From SAR202 cluster bacterium (GTDB taxonomy: Bacteria; Chloroflexota; Dehalococcoidia; Lucifugimonadales; UBA2962): DNA of 64,000 nt. The translations under genes and the position numbers were made by a program. The DNA is taken from assembly GCA_022447925.1 (NCBI GenBank), contig JAKUTS010000003.1, forward strand, positions 62,001 through 126,000, written 5' to 3'. The notes under the pieces are model-generated. The model had not been told where the DNA came from. It ran no database searches and saw only the letters and a program-made list of their open reading frames with translations. Of this stretch, positions 16,309 through 25,666 are shown one piece after another. The first letter of the stretch is position 1; every line of letters starts with the position of its first letter.

Positions 16309-16977
16309 TTACTTTTTATTTTCGTTAACGTTGTTAAGAATACAGATAGCGGTCGTGACAAATATCCATAGCATTATCGTTATAAAAAATCCTCTTTGCA
16401 TCAATCCAACATGATTTGGAAACAAGCGGGCACCATCAAGGCCAAATGATATTGCAAAAAATATAGTCAATATCACAATTATTGTTGAGAAAATCTTCCA
16501 AGTATTACTACTAATGTTTTTATTCAATCCTATAACTGACAGGATAATTGCGATTAATATAGCAAAAAATCCGATTCGAGATGCTAGGTCATGCATTGAC
16601 CCTTCAGACAAATTCCAAATAGTTTCCTGAATACCTGCATCCTTGTAAACCGATGCAAATATTCCTGAGAGACCGTAAATAAAAACTAGGGCCCAAATCA
16701 ATATTCCTAAACTTTTTGTGTGCGCATTGATGAAAAGTAACGGTCCTAAAGTTTGTATCATTAGTGCGTATCCAAGGAACCCAGTGGTCATTAAAATGGC
16801 ATTCGGCATGTGGTGCCTAGCCAAAACACTATAGGCCTGTGAGATCACGCTATAATCCGGGGTGATTATTGAGGCGTATGTTGAAATGCCCATAAAATAA
16901 ATCGGCGCAATTAAGCTAAGCAGTGCTGCGTATCTAACAAAGTTGTGTGCAGAATGATATTTTAGAGCTTTGGCCAT
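16309..16977 (-). CDS. DUF998-like multi-pass membrane protein
   Basis: A 222-residue integral membrane protein with six predicted helices (about residues 13-35, 56-78, 86-110, 130-150, 158-178, 195-213). The short charged loop before the last helix, DGARLFPNHVGLMQRGFF, resembles the DUF998 family, as does the overall size. No catalytic motif is visible and the function is unknown. It converges with the thioredoxin-like gene, leaving 2 bp between stops, and lies 19 bp downstream of an MFS gene in the same direction, so the two may be co-transcribed. Confidence 0.65.
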   Translation of the reverse strand: MAKALKYHSAHNFVRYAALLSLIAPIYFMGISTYASIITPDYSVISQAYSVLARHHMPNAILMTTGFLGYALMIQTLGPLLFINAHTKSLGILIWALVFIYGLSGIFASVYKDAGIQETIWNLSEGSMHDLASRIGFFAILIAIILSVIGLNKNISSNTWKIFSTIIVILTIFFAISFGLDGARLFPNHVGLMQRGFFITIMLWIFVTTAICILNNVNENKK

Positions 16978-16996
16978 GCCCAGCCTAATAACCTAT

Positions 16997-18250
16997 TTAT
17001 GCAGATATATTATTTTCATTGAAGCAACGTTTTATGTATATGCAAAAAGAGAAAATACTTACGGTCGCAATACTAGCACATAAGGCTAAGGCAAATTGAG
17101 TCCCATAACCTTGAGCAAGGATGCCAAGTAGCAGTCCGCCAAAAGCAGATGCACCCCATCCTAATTGATGAATACTTGACACTCTACCTCGGTATTTATC
17201 TTCAATTATGGTTTGTAAGAAGGTGTTGTTTATGGTCTGGAAAGTAACGCTAAATGCCCCTACTATAGCGATAATAATCATGGCTACTTGGAACGAGTTT
17301 GTTATTGAGAAAGACACAAGACTCAATCCGAGCCCCAGACCTGTGATGATTTGCACATAATTTAAACTAATGCGCAAGCCGAAGCCAGTCAAGGTCGGGA
17401 CAGAGGAAGACTGTCTTAGTTTACCGAATTGTGCCATTGCAAATGCACCAAACATTCCTCCAACCCCACTACTAAGTAATAGATAACCGTAACTATTTAC
17501 ATCTCCAGAAAGAACCTTGGCTACATAATCAGGTAGCAATGTCATATAGGGTGCTGCGAATATGCCAGTAATTATTCCTATAGAGATTAATGAGACCATT
17601 ACTCCATTAAGGCGTATGTAGCCTAAACCTTCTAATAGATCAGCCCATGGCTTTTGTTTGTTATCGGTTCGGTATATCTTCTGCTTAGTTAATTGGCTAA
17701 ACATTAGAGTCGTAATTAAATAAGCGATACCAATGAAAATGAACACTCCTGCCATACCCCATATCTTGATAATCAGTGGTAAAAATGTCGGACCTATAAT
17801 AGCTGAGCCAGTTCCTAGCATTGACTGAAGCGCATATGCATTAACTAAATGTTCTCTGGGGAGAAGATTTGGCACCATAGCCTGTCGTGAAGGTATGTCG
17901 AAGGAAAGTAATATGCCATTAATAACTGAAATTAATATTAAGTGCCATGGGAGTATTACGTCGAAGGCAATCAGTAATCCTGTTAATGTCGCAGTACATG
18001 CAAATAAGGCTCGGGTAATTGTCACTAAACGGACTCTATTTACCCGATCTGCTACTACTCCTCCCCACATCGAAAAAAGTAATATTGGCACAGCACTTGC
18101 AAAGGTTAGGATTCCTAACATTATTTTTGAATCTGTCAATTCATGCATCAGCCAAAGGCGACCAGCAAATAACATATAAATCCCAATATTTGAGGTGGCA
18201 TTGCCCAACCAGAAGATTCTATACTCACGAAATTTTAATGCTGCTAACAT
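16997..18250 (-). CDS. MFS transporter (enterobactin-exporter/MFS_3-like)
   Basis: A 417-residue, 12-helix major facilitator permease. The N-terminus FREYRIFWLGNATSNIGIYM, followed by MWGGVVADRVNRVRLV (the motif-A loop between helices 2 and 3) and SFDIPSRQAMVPNLLPREHLVNAYAL, is the pattern of the MFS_3 group that exports siderophores, macrolides or other small molecules. The last cytoplasmic loop FLQTIIEDKYRGRVSSIHQLG is also typical. The substrate cannot be predicted. The gene starts opposite the CocE/NonD hydrolase gene with a 151 bp shared upstream region. Confidence 0.9.
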   Translation of the reverse strand: MLAALKFREYRIFWLGNATSNIGIYMLFAGRLWLMHELTDSKIMLGILTFASAVPILLFSMWGGVVADRVNRVRLVTITRALFACTATLTGLLIAFDVILPWHLILISVINGILLSFDIPSRQAMVPNLLPREHLVNAYALQSMLGTGSAIIGPTFLPLIIKIWGMAGVFIFIGIAYLITTLMFSQLTKQKIYRTDNKQKPWADLLEGLGYIRLNGVMVSLISIGIITGIFAAPYMTLLPDYVAKVLSGDVNSYGYLLLSSGVGGMFGAFAMAQFGKLRQSSSVPTLTGFGLRISLNYVQIITGLGLGLSLVSFSITNSFQVAMIIIAIVGAFSVTFQTINNTFLQTIIEDKYRGRVSSIHQLGWGASAFGGLLLGILAQGYGTQFALALCASIATVSIFSFCIYIKRCFNENNISA

Positions 18251-18401
18251 GTGATGGGAGTTTTAAATAAAACCTTTTTAATCTGCTTTGTGAGCAGTGG
18301 GGTATTAACAATTTTTGTAATTAAATTATTTTCGTTTGTAAAATGACTCAAGATATAACACAAGATCGTTTCAGGATATTTAACAAAGGCGCTCACTTAC
18401 A

Positions 18402-20192
18402 ATGATACCAAGTTCTAATAATAAAGATTTCCGAAATAGCGAAAGCTGTACTGTTGACATTAATGTTCCTATACCGATGCGAGATGGGACAAAACTATAT
18501 GCAGACATTTATAGGCCAGAAGGTAAGCCAAAAAGTCCAGTTTTATTGATGAGGTCACCTTATGGCAAACATACTCCCGCATATCGAAGTATGTATCTGG
18601 ACCCACTGAGGGCCGTTGGCAGGGGATATGTTGTTGTGGTCCAAGATGTTAGAGGCAGGCATATGTCCGAAGGAGAGTTTTATCCGTATATAAACGAGGC
18701 ACAAGATGGATATGACACGGTTGAGTGGTGCGGGTCACAATCATGGTCAGATGGAAATGTAGGTATGTTTGGAATTTCTTACCATGGCGCCACTCAGTGG
18801 CTGGCTGCAAGTGAGGGACCTCCATCCTTAAAAGCTATAATTCCAGGCGTTACGTCAGACGATTATTATGATGGATGGACATATCTGGGAGGTGCATTTC
18901 AGTTGTGGTGGATAACCCAATGGCTTGTTGGGTTCGCGGAAAACGATATTGGTAGAGGTTATACAAAAAGACCTGACAGAACGAGAGAGCTTGAAGAGAT
19001 GCAGAACTGGCTATTAGATCCTATGCAAATGTCCGAATCCTTGCCTTTGAAAGAAATGTCAGCTTTTAGTACAAACAATTCAGAAAATGACTTATGCGGT
19101 TTTTATTATGACTGGTTAGACCATCCAACTTACGATGACTATTGGAAATCATTTGCTCCAAAAGAAAAATTTCATAATGTAAACATTCCTGTCTTAAATA
19201 TCGCTGGGTGGCACGATATTTTTATTAGAGGGTCGATTAATTGTTATCAAGGAATGCAACAAAAAGGCGGATCAGAGTTAGCTAGAAGGCAGCAGCACCT
19301 AATAGTAGGTCCTTGGTTACATGCTCCTTTACCTCCGCCTCAAGCGGGTCAGCAGTTTTACGGTAGAACTGCAAGTGGAGCTTATATTGACTTGCATGGG
19401 ATGCAGCTGGATTGGTTTGACAGATGGCTAAAGGGAGAGAACAACGGTATAGATACACAGCCAACTGCATACGTATTTGTTATGGGTAAAAATAAATGGC
19501 AAGCTGAAGAAACATGGCCGCCTGAAGATGTGACAAGCGTTAGTTACTTTATAAGTAGTGAGGAAGGTGCTAATTCCAAAAACGGGGATGGAAAGCTAAT
19601 TACTTTACCTTCAAATAGTACAGAATCATCGGATCAATTTATATATGACCCCCAAAATCCTGTACCGTCTTTGGGGGGAGCATATGGATATGGGATACCA
19701 GGGGTTTTTGAAGTGGGCGTCCAGGATCAAAGTGTGATTGAAAATCGTCAAGATGTACTTGTTTATACTTCCGAAGTTTTAGATGAGGATTTTGAAATAG
19801 CAGGAAAAGTCACCATGAAACTTTGGGCTAAAACTTCTGTGGCTGATACCGATTGGACCGCAAAATTGCTTGATGTTGATAAGAATGGTAAATCAACTAA
19901 TGTCTGTGATGGTGTTTTACGCGCCAGGTTCAATAAGTCGTTGGAAACAGAGTGTTTTGTAAATAATAATCAAGTAGAATGTTTTGAGATAGATCTTGGT
20001 TTTACTGCGATGTCATTTTTTGCAGGACATCGAATACGAGTACAGATATCATCGAGCAATTTCCCTGCTTTTGACAGAAACCTTAATACAGGCAAAGGAT
20101 TTGATGATTCTCAGGTGATTATTGCGGAACAAACCATATTTCATGATTCGAAGTACCCTTCGTTTATCAGTTTACCGAAAGTTAATAGATAG
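18402..20192 (+). CDS. CocE/NonD family hydrolase (X-Pro dipeptidyl-peptidase S15 fold)
   Basis: A 596-residue alpha/beta hydrolase of the CocE/NonD type, which cleaves esters or amides. The N-terminal domain shows VPIPMRDGTKLYADIYRPEG, VVVQDVRGRHMSEGEFYPY and the nucleophile elbow GISYHGATQW (Ser near residue 126). The acid and His are expected in NIAGWHDIF (Asp) and VGPWLHAPL. The C-terminal part is the beta-sandwich domain (VLVYTSEVLDEDFEIAGKVT through RIRVQISSSNFPAFDRN). No signal peptide is visible, so it is probably cytoplasmic. A 586-residue paralogue lies at 37.8-39.6 kb. An MFS permease and an SDR follow in the same direction, suggesting uptake or export and oxidation of the released alcohol or acid. 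Confidence 0.9.
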   Translation: MIPSSNNKDFRNSESCTVDINVPIPMRDGTKLYADIYRPEGKPKSPVLLMRSPYGKHTPAYRSMYLDPLRAVGRGYVVVVQDVRGRHMSEGEFYPYINEAQDGYDTVEWCGSQSWSDGNVGMFGISYHGATQWLAASEGPPSLKAIIPGVTSDDYYDGWTYLGGAFQLWWITQWLVGFAENDIGRGYTKRPDRTRELEEMQNWLLDPMQMSESLPLKEMSAFSTNNSENDLCGFYYDWLDHPTYDDYWKSFAPKEKFHNVNIPVLNIAGWHDIFIRGSINCYQGMQQKGGSELARRQQHLIVGPWLHAPLPPPQAGQQFYGRTASGAYIDLHGMQLDWFDRWLKGENNGIDTQPTAYVFVMGKNKWQAEETWPPEDVTSVSYFISSEEGANSKNGDGKLITLPSNSTESSDQFIYDPQNPVPSLGGAYGYGIPGVFEVGVQDQSVIENRQDVLVYTSEVLDEDFEIAGKVTMKLWAKTSVADTDWTAKLLDVDKNGKSTNVCDGVLRARFNKSLETECFVNNNQVECFEIDLGFTAMSFFAGHRIRVQISSSNFPAFDRNLNTGKGFDDSQVIIAEQTIFHDSKYPSFISLPKVNR

Positions 20193-20269
20193 GCATTGTG
20201 AAATAGAACGGATTTTAAAAATTTCTTAGCTGGTGTCGTTATATTTATTAACAAATTGAACGAGTTGAT

Positions 20270-21745
20270 ATGCATAAAATAGCTATTCTTAATAACAGGT
20301 GGATATTTTTTGCAGCCGCAATGCCTGGAATATTATTAACTCTTATGGATGAGTTTGGTATTCATCAGGCAATTCCTGTGATTACAGACAATTTTAATGC
20401 CACTATCCCAGAATCTCAGTGGATTGCACTTGGGTATTTGCTCAGTACAGGGGCACTACTAATGCCTGCAGGTAGGTTTGCAGACAGAATCGGCTATAAA
20501 AGACTGTACTTTTATGGACTTTTGGTCTTTGTGGTTGGCGCTTTACTCTCTGGGTTTGCTCCATCTTTGTTGACGCTGATACTTTTTAAAGTCCTTCAAG
20601 GAGTTGCTGCAGCGATGATACAGGCAACAACAATACCAATAATTATCAGTAAATTCACAAATGATAGAGGTAAAGTGTTAGGAGCATTTGGCTTTTTGAT
20701 GGCGTTATCGGCAATTTTCGGGCCAGTAATTGGAGGCGGAATGGTTACTCTATTAAGCTGGAGAGCATTCATGTTTTTATCTGTGCCTCTGGGCTTAATT
20801 TCGATTGTTTTGGCCTGGTTTATATTAAATATATTTGATCGGGATTCTACATCTGTTGATAAAATCAAGGATAAATTTGATTGGGTAGGCGTGATGCTTT
20901 CTACTGGTTCACTACTACTATTACTTTTGACTCTTTCCAAAGCAAATGATTTTGGGTGGGGCTCACATTTCACTATCGTTGGATTTATAATTACAGGTGT
21001 ATTATTAGTATCTTTTATAATTTGGGAGTCAAAATTTGAATTTCCTTTACTGCCACTCCATCTATTTTTGAATGGGACGTTTTTAACTGGACAGATTGGA
21101 ATGTTCTTGGTAGTTCTTGGCAACTCATGTATTTTTTTCTTACTGCCGTTTTATATCCAAGATCTGAAAGGTTATGAAGCCTTCATTTCAGGCTTAGTAA
21201 TTGCAGGACTTCCGCTAGGATTTTTGGTCACAGGTCCAACTATCGGAGTGCTATCAGATCGTTATCCTAACGGCTGGAAAATATTTTTACCTTTCGGATT
21301 AACATTTAGTGCAATTTCAATGTTACTTTTATCAATATTATCGACTGATAGTTCGATTTGGCTTGCATTCACATATTGTTTTATGATGGGTTTTGGTATT
21401 GGTTTTATATTCATGCCAGCACAGAATGCTATTTATGGAATCATCGATCAAAAAGATCAAGGGGTTGTTACTGGATTCATTAATATGGTTAGAAATTCAT
21501 CTACGTTAACTAGTATCGCAGTAGGTACTGCAATCGTAACTGGTATTATGGCCAGTCAAGGATATCCAGCTTCCCTTGATGCGGTTCGAGAAGGCACAAT
21601 TGCTGGAATCCATAATTCATTTTTGTCAGGAATGACCACAACATTTTTGATTGGATTCTTCGTAATTGCTTTGGGTGTTTTAATTACAGTAGTATCATAT
21701 TTTCTAGGAAGACGGAGCAAACCTATAAACAGGCAAATAGTATGA
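20270..21745 (+). CDS. MFS transporter, DHA2 (EmrB/QacA-like, 14-helix) family
   Basis: A 491-residue permease with about 14 hydrophobic helices. It shows AGRFADRIGYKRLYFYG (motif A), LFKVLQGVAAAMIQATTIP and GFLMALSAIFGPVIGGGMVT (motif C region), all typical of the drug:proton antiporter-2 group. It should export small amphipathic or organic compounds. Its last codons overlap the start of the SDR by four bases (ATGA), implying translational coupling. With the upstream hydrolase it forms a three-gene unit. The natural substrate is unknown. Confidence 0.9.
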   Translation: MHKIAILNNRWIFFAAAMPGILLTLMDEFGIHQAIPVITDNFNATIPESQWIALGYLLSTGALLMPAGRFADRIGYKRLYFYGLLVFVVGALLSGFAPSLLTLILFKVLQGVAAAMIQATTIPIIISKFTNDRGKVLGAFGFLMALSAIFGPVIGGGMVTLLSWRAFMFLSVPLGLISIVLAWFILNIFDRDSTSVDKIKDKFDWVGVMLSTGSLLLLLLTLSKANDFGWGSHFTIVGFIITGVLLVSFIIWESKFEFPLLPLHLFLNGTFLTGQIGMFLVVLGNSCIFFLLPFYIQDLKGYEAFISGLVIAGLPLGFLVTGPTIGVLSDRYPNGWKIFLPFGLTFSAISMLLLSILSTDSSIWLAFTYCFMMGFGIGFIFMPAQNAIYGIIDQKDQGVVTGFINMVRNSSTLTSIAVGTAIVTGIMASQGYPASLDAVREGTIAGIHNSFLSGMTTTFLIGFFVIALGVLITVVSYFLGRRSKPINRQIV

Positions 21746-22536
21746 GCCAGAGACTAAAAGATAAAGTAGCAATAATTACCGGATCAGCTAATGGGATAGA
21801 GAGCAATGTAATGGGCATTGGTGGAGCATCTGCGAGGCTGTTTATAGAAGAAGGCGCATCAGTTGTAGTAGCGGACATAGACACAAGTCGTGGTGTTCAA
21901 ACTACTGAGCAACTCCAAGCCTTATCAACAAGAGCTGAGGCAGCTATATTTATGGAATTAGATGTATCCGTGGAAAGCCAATGGGCTGGATTAGTGAAAG
22001 CAACGACTGCAAAATTCGGAAAAATCGATATACTCGTTCATTCTGCTGGCAATTCACACACAGCTTCAGTAGAAAACACTACAGAAGACGAATGGGACAA
22101 GCAATTCGATGTGCATAGTAAAGGAATATTTTTGGGTACAAAGCATGTTGTTCCGATTATGCGTAAAAATCCAGGTGGTTCGATAGTAATCCTTTCATCT
22201 ATGGATGCAATGATAGGTGCTTCTGGCGGCACCGCCTATTCGGCTGCTAAAGGATCTTCTCGTACCTTTGCTAAAGTAGCTGCAATTCAACTTGCGAAAG
22301 ATAAAATCAGAGTTAATTCCGTTCATCCTGGATATACTGACACTCCGTTAGCTCGTGCTGCAATCGAACGAATTACTGCCGATGGATCTCCAGATCCGAG
22401 GGTTGCCAGGATACCTATGGGTCGATTAGCAGAAGCAGATGAAATCGCAAATGCGATTTTATTTTTGGCATCTGAAGAGTCCTCATATATTACTGGCAGT
22501 GAATTAGTGATCGATGGTGGCGTTACTGCACAGTAG
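21742..22536 (+). CDS. short-chain dehydrogenase/reductase with extended dinucleotide loop
   Basis: A 264-residue classical-type SDR, an NAD(P)-dependent oxidoreductase of alcohols or ketones. The catalytic set is present: Ser in VILSSMDAM and YSAAK with Tyr and Lys, plus the NNAG-equivalent HSAGNS and the ending ITGSELVIDGG. The cofactor loop is unusual: TGSANG is followed by seven extra residues (IESNVMG) before IGGASARLF, where normal members read TGxxxGIG. The SDR at 37.0 kb has the same insertion. D of VVADIDTSRG suggests NAD preference. The start overlaps the upstream permease. The stop is 3 bp from the convergent trmL gene. Confidence 0.9.
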   Translation: MSQRLKDKVAIITGSANGIESNVMGIGGASARLFIEEGASVVVADIDTSRGVQTTEQLQALSTRAEAAIFMELDVSVESQWAGLVKATTAKFGKIDILVHSAGNSHTASVENTTEDEWDKQFDVHSKGIFLGTKHVVPIMRKNPGGSIVILSSMDAMIGASGGTAYSAAKGSSRTFAKVAAIQLAKDKIRVNSVHPGYTDTPLARAAIERITADGSPDPRVARIPMGRLAEADEIANAILFLASEESSYITGSELVIDGGVTAQ

Positions 22537-22539
22537 GTA

Positions 22540-23022
22540 TTATTTTTTACTAAAGCCTAGTTGCCTCCAAGCTTCATAACTTGTTATAGCTACAGCGTTA
22601 GAAAGATTAAGACTTCTGTTGTTTGGAAACATAGGTATTCCGATATGTTGCTCTTCCGGAAAAATATTTAACACCTTATCTGGTAGACCTTTATCCTCAG
22701 GTCCAAACAAAAAAGAATCGTTCCAAGTATACTTTGGATTAGTATATATATTGCTAGTTGCGCTGGTGGCCGCGAATATTCGTCGCTCTGGAAACTCTTC
22801 TATGTATGAATGAATCGAATCATGTAATGTTGTCGAAGTTAGATCTGTGTAGTCTAGTGAAGCTCGCTTAAGATGCGCGTTATCTAATTTGAATCCCATA
22901 GGTTCCACAATATGTAGCTGAGCTCCATTATTAGCACATAACCTAATTATGTTACCTGTGTTATGGGGTATCTGTGGCTTATACAATAGTATGTGAAAGT
23001 TATTAATGTTTAGATCTTTCAA
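22540..23022 (-). CDS. trmL: tRNA (cytidine/uridine-2'-O-)-methyltransferase, TrmL (SPOUT)
   Basis: A 160-residue SPOUT-class methyltransferase that modifies the 2'-O of wobble nucleotide 34 in certain leucine tRNAs. It shows the three family motifs: [17 protein letters not shown] near the N-terminus, the [13 protein letters not shown] loop, and the knot region [20 protein letters not shown] that binds S-adenosylmethionine. Its length matches TrmL, which lacks the extra N-terminal domain of other SpoU enzymes. It is convergent with the SDR. The next gene begins on the opposite strand about 45 bp away, so the two share a small promoter region. Confidence 0.9.
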   Translation of the reverse strand: MKDLNINNFHILLYKPQIPHNTGNIIRLCANNGAQLHIVEPMGFKLDNAHLKRASLDYTDLTSTTLHDSIHSYIEEFPERRIFAATSATSNIYTNPKYTWNDSFLFGPEDKGLPDKVLNIFPEEQHIGIPMFPNNRSLNLSNAVAITSYEAWRQLGFSKK

Positions 23023-23067
23023 AATTACTTAAACGCTTAATTGTTTAGTACGGATGTTACAAATTAT

Positions 23068-24501
23068 ATGAAAATAAATCTTCGAATAATACTAATAGGG
23101 TTTATGGTATCTATTCTGTTAATTAGCAGTTATTCCTGTGAATCTAATTTAGGCGACAAAGACGATTTACAGGACACTCAGATTTTTGAGAAAAATGAAA
23201 CACCAACTCGAATACCCACTCTAGTACCTGTTATTGATGATATTCCGAGTACGGTAGAACCCTTAATATTGGAAAAAGATGACACCTCTAATGAGGTTTG
23301 CCCATGTGATGTTAAATCTGCGATTACATCCTCAAAATCAACAAATATTGATAACCGATCTGAAGAGATAAAGTCTAAACCTAGTCCTACACCAACCCCA
23401 AACATAACGAAATTACTAGAGCAACTCAAAGAAATTACCGTTGGAACAACCGAAGGAAAATTAACTCCTTTTAGTGGCACTGCATATGTTAGCTCTGAAA
23501 TCCTAGTTCCAACAGACCCAACTGCTTTTTATGACTTGGAAAAAATTGAAGACGCTGAAAGAGAAATGTATGATCGGCGTCAGGGAAAATTGGACGAAGT
23601 GCAAGGATGGATAACCGTTACTCCTCATTTATTTAAAGCAAGTTTTGTAGATGGATCGACTGTTGAGGTTCAAGTTAACCCTGAGTTTAAAGATGTCATG
23701 ATTGCAGAAGAGGTAGCCTTGAAATACCTTAAGGTTATTGGTCAGTTGCCTACATTTCTTAGAAAAGATTTAAAGACGGTATGGATTCATAAAGGAAATG
23801 AGCTTTTTGGAGGAGGTAACAATAATATCCTCATTCATCATGATCAAGGGATATGGTTAGATGGCCTTGGCTTGCTGGAAGAAATAATTTTACATGAGGC
23901 GGCACATACGTCATTAGATAATGATCACCTCTCGAATCCAGAATGGTTGAAAGCAGCGCAAGCCGATGGACAATTCATATCTGATTATGCGAAAGATTTT
24001 CCTTATAGAGAAGATGTAGCTGAGTCTTTTCCAATGTATTTTGCTTTTCGATATAAAGCTTCAAGATTGGAACCTCATATATTAAAACTTATAGAGGATA
24101 CAATTCCGAACCGAATTGAGTATTTTGACAAGGTAATTCCTGACTTAACTCTAGACTTAAATTTGTCTGACATTGTTATGCCTGAACCTACTAATACGCC
24201 TAGTCAAACTACAAAAAGCACAGTGCATTTAATAAACATAAAGAACTATGAATTTCAGGATATTAGCATTGATGTAGGCGATGTCATTCAATGGAAGAAT
24301 CTTGATCTTGATACGCATTCTGTCACATCGGGTATATGGGGTGACGATAATGTTGGCAAATTATGGGATAGTGGAAGACTTGAGTTTGGTGAGGTGTTCA
24401 ATGTTGAATTTTTTAATATTCAATCGGGACAATATCCATACTTTTGTCGTATCCACCCTGCAATGAAAGGTGTCATCAAATTATTGGATTTAACGCAGTA
24501 G
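23068..24501 (+). CDS. lipoprotein with HExxH metallopeptidase-like domain fused to a plastocyanin-like cupredoxin
   Basis: About 477 residues. I start at ATG 23068 (MKINLRIILIG). A TTG at 23041 would add nine residues. A signal peptide ends in a lipobox-like SSYSC. A Pro/Thr-rich linker follows (PSPTPTPN). The middle domain has LHEAAHTSLDNDH, an HExxH zinc motif with further His/Asp, followed by ADGQFISDYAKDFPYREDVAESFPMYF, as in gluzincin-like secreted proteins. The last 95 residues form a cupredoxin (IKNYEFQDISIDVGDVIQW, THSVTSG, YPYFCRIHPAMKGVI), with His, Cys, His and Met copper ligands. The fusion suggests an envelope protein that binds both zinc and copper. Function unknown. Confidence 0.8.
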   Translation: MKINLRIILIGFMVSILLISSYSCESNLGDKDDLQDTQIFEKNETPTRIPTLVPVIDDIPSTVEPLILEKDDTSNEVCPCDVKSAITSSKSTNIDNRSEEIKSKPSPTPTPNITKLLEQLKEITVGTTEGKLTPFSGTAYVSSEILVPTDPTAFYDLEKIEDAEREMYDRRQGKLDEVQGWITVTPHLFKASFVDGSTVEVQVNPEFKDVMIAEEVALKYLKVIGQLPTFLRKDLKTVWIHKGNELFGGGNNNILIHHDQGIWLDGLGLLEEIILHEAAHTSLDNDHLSNPEWLKAAQADGQFISDYAKDFPYREDVAESFPMYFAFRYKASRLEPHILKLIEDTIPNRIEYFDKVIPDLTLDLNLSDIVMPEPTNTPSQTTKSTVHLINIKNYEFQDISIDVGDVIQWKNLDLDTHSVTSGIWGDDNVGKLWDSGRLEFGEVFNVEFFNIQSGQYPYFCRIHPAMKGVIKLLDLTQ

Positions 24502-24513
24502 ATTCTTTTGACA

Positions 24514-24573
24514 AAGAAAAAGCCAGCTATCTATTTAGGTGGAGGCGTCCTATGTGTTTCGAGATAACTGGCT
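24514..24573 (-). terminator. rho-independent terminator for the leftward permease gene
   Basis: AGCCAGCTATCT (24521-24532) and AGATAACTGGCT (24562-24573) pair at 11 of 12 positions around a 29-base loop. On the minus strand the hairpin is followed by a T-rich run (complement of 24514-24520), so it would end transcripts from the nickel/cobalt-type permease gene. On the plus strand no T-run follows. The loop is long for a classical terminator. Confidence 0.6.
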
Positions 24574-24681
24574 TAATTCAGAACTTTTTTATCGAACTAC
24601 GTAATTTATAACGCCGTAAGAGATTGAAAGGTTAGCTCGGTATATTGTGATGGTGGATTTTATTAAACCTATAAAGGTTTT

Positions 24682-25449
24682 CTAAATTCGAATGATTTCG
24701 TACCCAGTTACCACTTCAAAAATCAATAATGAACCAAGGGCTAGATTAGCCAGGCCAGCTATTGACAATATGGCTTTTTGAGCCATCGGAAATCTGAATG
24801 CAGCTTTTAGGGGGAAGCTCAGTATTAGCGTTACGACAGACATAGAAACTATCGTACCTATTCCGAATAACATCAGGTAGCCAATGCCCATTAAATTTGA
24901 ATTAATGGTTGGTATAAGCAGAATTAATACTGCAGCACTCCCTGCAAGGCTATGCACCAAACCCACTGCAAAAGACTTAGGGCGAATCAATGGCAATAGC
25001 CCGCCTATAACTCCATGATTATATTTACCGTGCTTGTTTGCTGGTATCACGTTTAATTGATGATTATGGGTAGAGTGAATGTGTATATGGTGTTGGTCAT
25101 TATCAATCTGCATATGCATGTGTAGGTTGCCTCTAGATATGTTGCGTAAAACTTCTAGCCCTAGAATTATAAGCATTCCTCCGACTGCAATTTCAAAGTA
25201 ATGAGCTATATTTTGATAATGATTAATAAAGCTTTCTTTAACAAAAAGAATAATCAAGCCTAAAGCAATTAGTGGAATAGAATGACCTGCGCCCCAGGAT
25301 ATACCTACCCATATACTTTTCCATAAGTTGTTACTACTACTCAGTATTGCTGTTACAGCAACTACATGGTCAGCATCTGTCGCATGTTTTAATCCTAGAA
25401 GAAATCCCAATAGAAGAATTGAAGAAATTTGTGAAGATAATTCAAGCAA
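24682..25449 (-). CDS. nickel/cobalt-type transporter (NiCoT / UreH-like) with His-rich loop
   Basis: A 255-residue membrane protein of six to seven helices. Helix I carries LKHATDADHVVAVTA, the HAxDADH signature of NiCoT permeases and their UreH-like relatives. The helix after it has GHSIPLI. Between helices III and IV is a His-rich stretch (LHMHMQIDNDQHHIHIHS and THNHQLN), which probably binds nickel, cobalt, zinc or copper. A conserved LVHSLAGSAAVLILL follows. The protein should move a transition metal across the inner membrane. No urease or hydrogenase genes are in the window, so the client enzyme is unknown. It lies between a cupredoxin lipoprotein and a Met-rich lipoprotein. Confidence 0.85.
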   Translation of the reverse strand: MLELSSQISSILLLGFLLGLKHATDADHVVAVTAILSSSNNLWKSIWVGISWGAGHSIPLIALGLIILFVKESFINHYQNIAHYFEIAVGGMLIILGLEVLRNISRGNLHMHMQIDNDQHHIHIHSTHNHQLNVIPANKHGKYNHGVIGGLLPLIRPKSFAVGLVHSLAGSAAVLILLIPTINSNLMGIGYLMLFGIGTIVSMSVVTLILSFPLKAAFRFPMAQKAILSIAGLANLALGSLLIFEVVTGYEIIRI

Positions 25450-25666
25450 GTTAGTTATCCATTTGCAAAATCAAGTTTAAAAACTCTTAATACGGAATAT
25501 AGCAGAGAACGGTTTTCATTAAAAGATGATGTTTTGAATCCCTGGCTAAATTGATACTTGAGAAGAAACCATTTTCTGTGTCTATGAGTCAGTACATTGA
25601 TATAGATGAACTGTTAAAATTGATGGAGGTTATTTTTACGATGTTTGTAAATTGGGGAATATATCA

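Noticed and set aside
20596-21123. 175-residue minus-strand ORF inside the DHA2 permease
   Set aside because: Antisense to a well-supported 14-helix transporter; no ribosome-binding site or domain.
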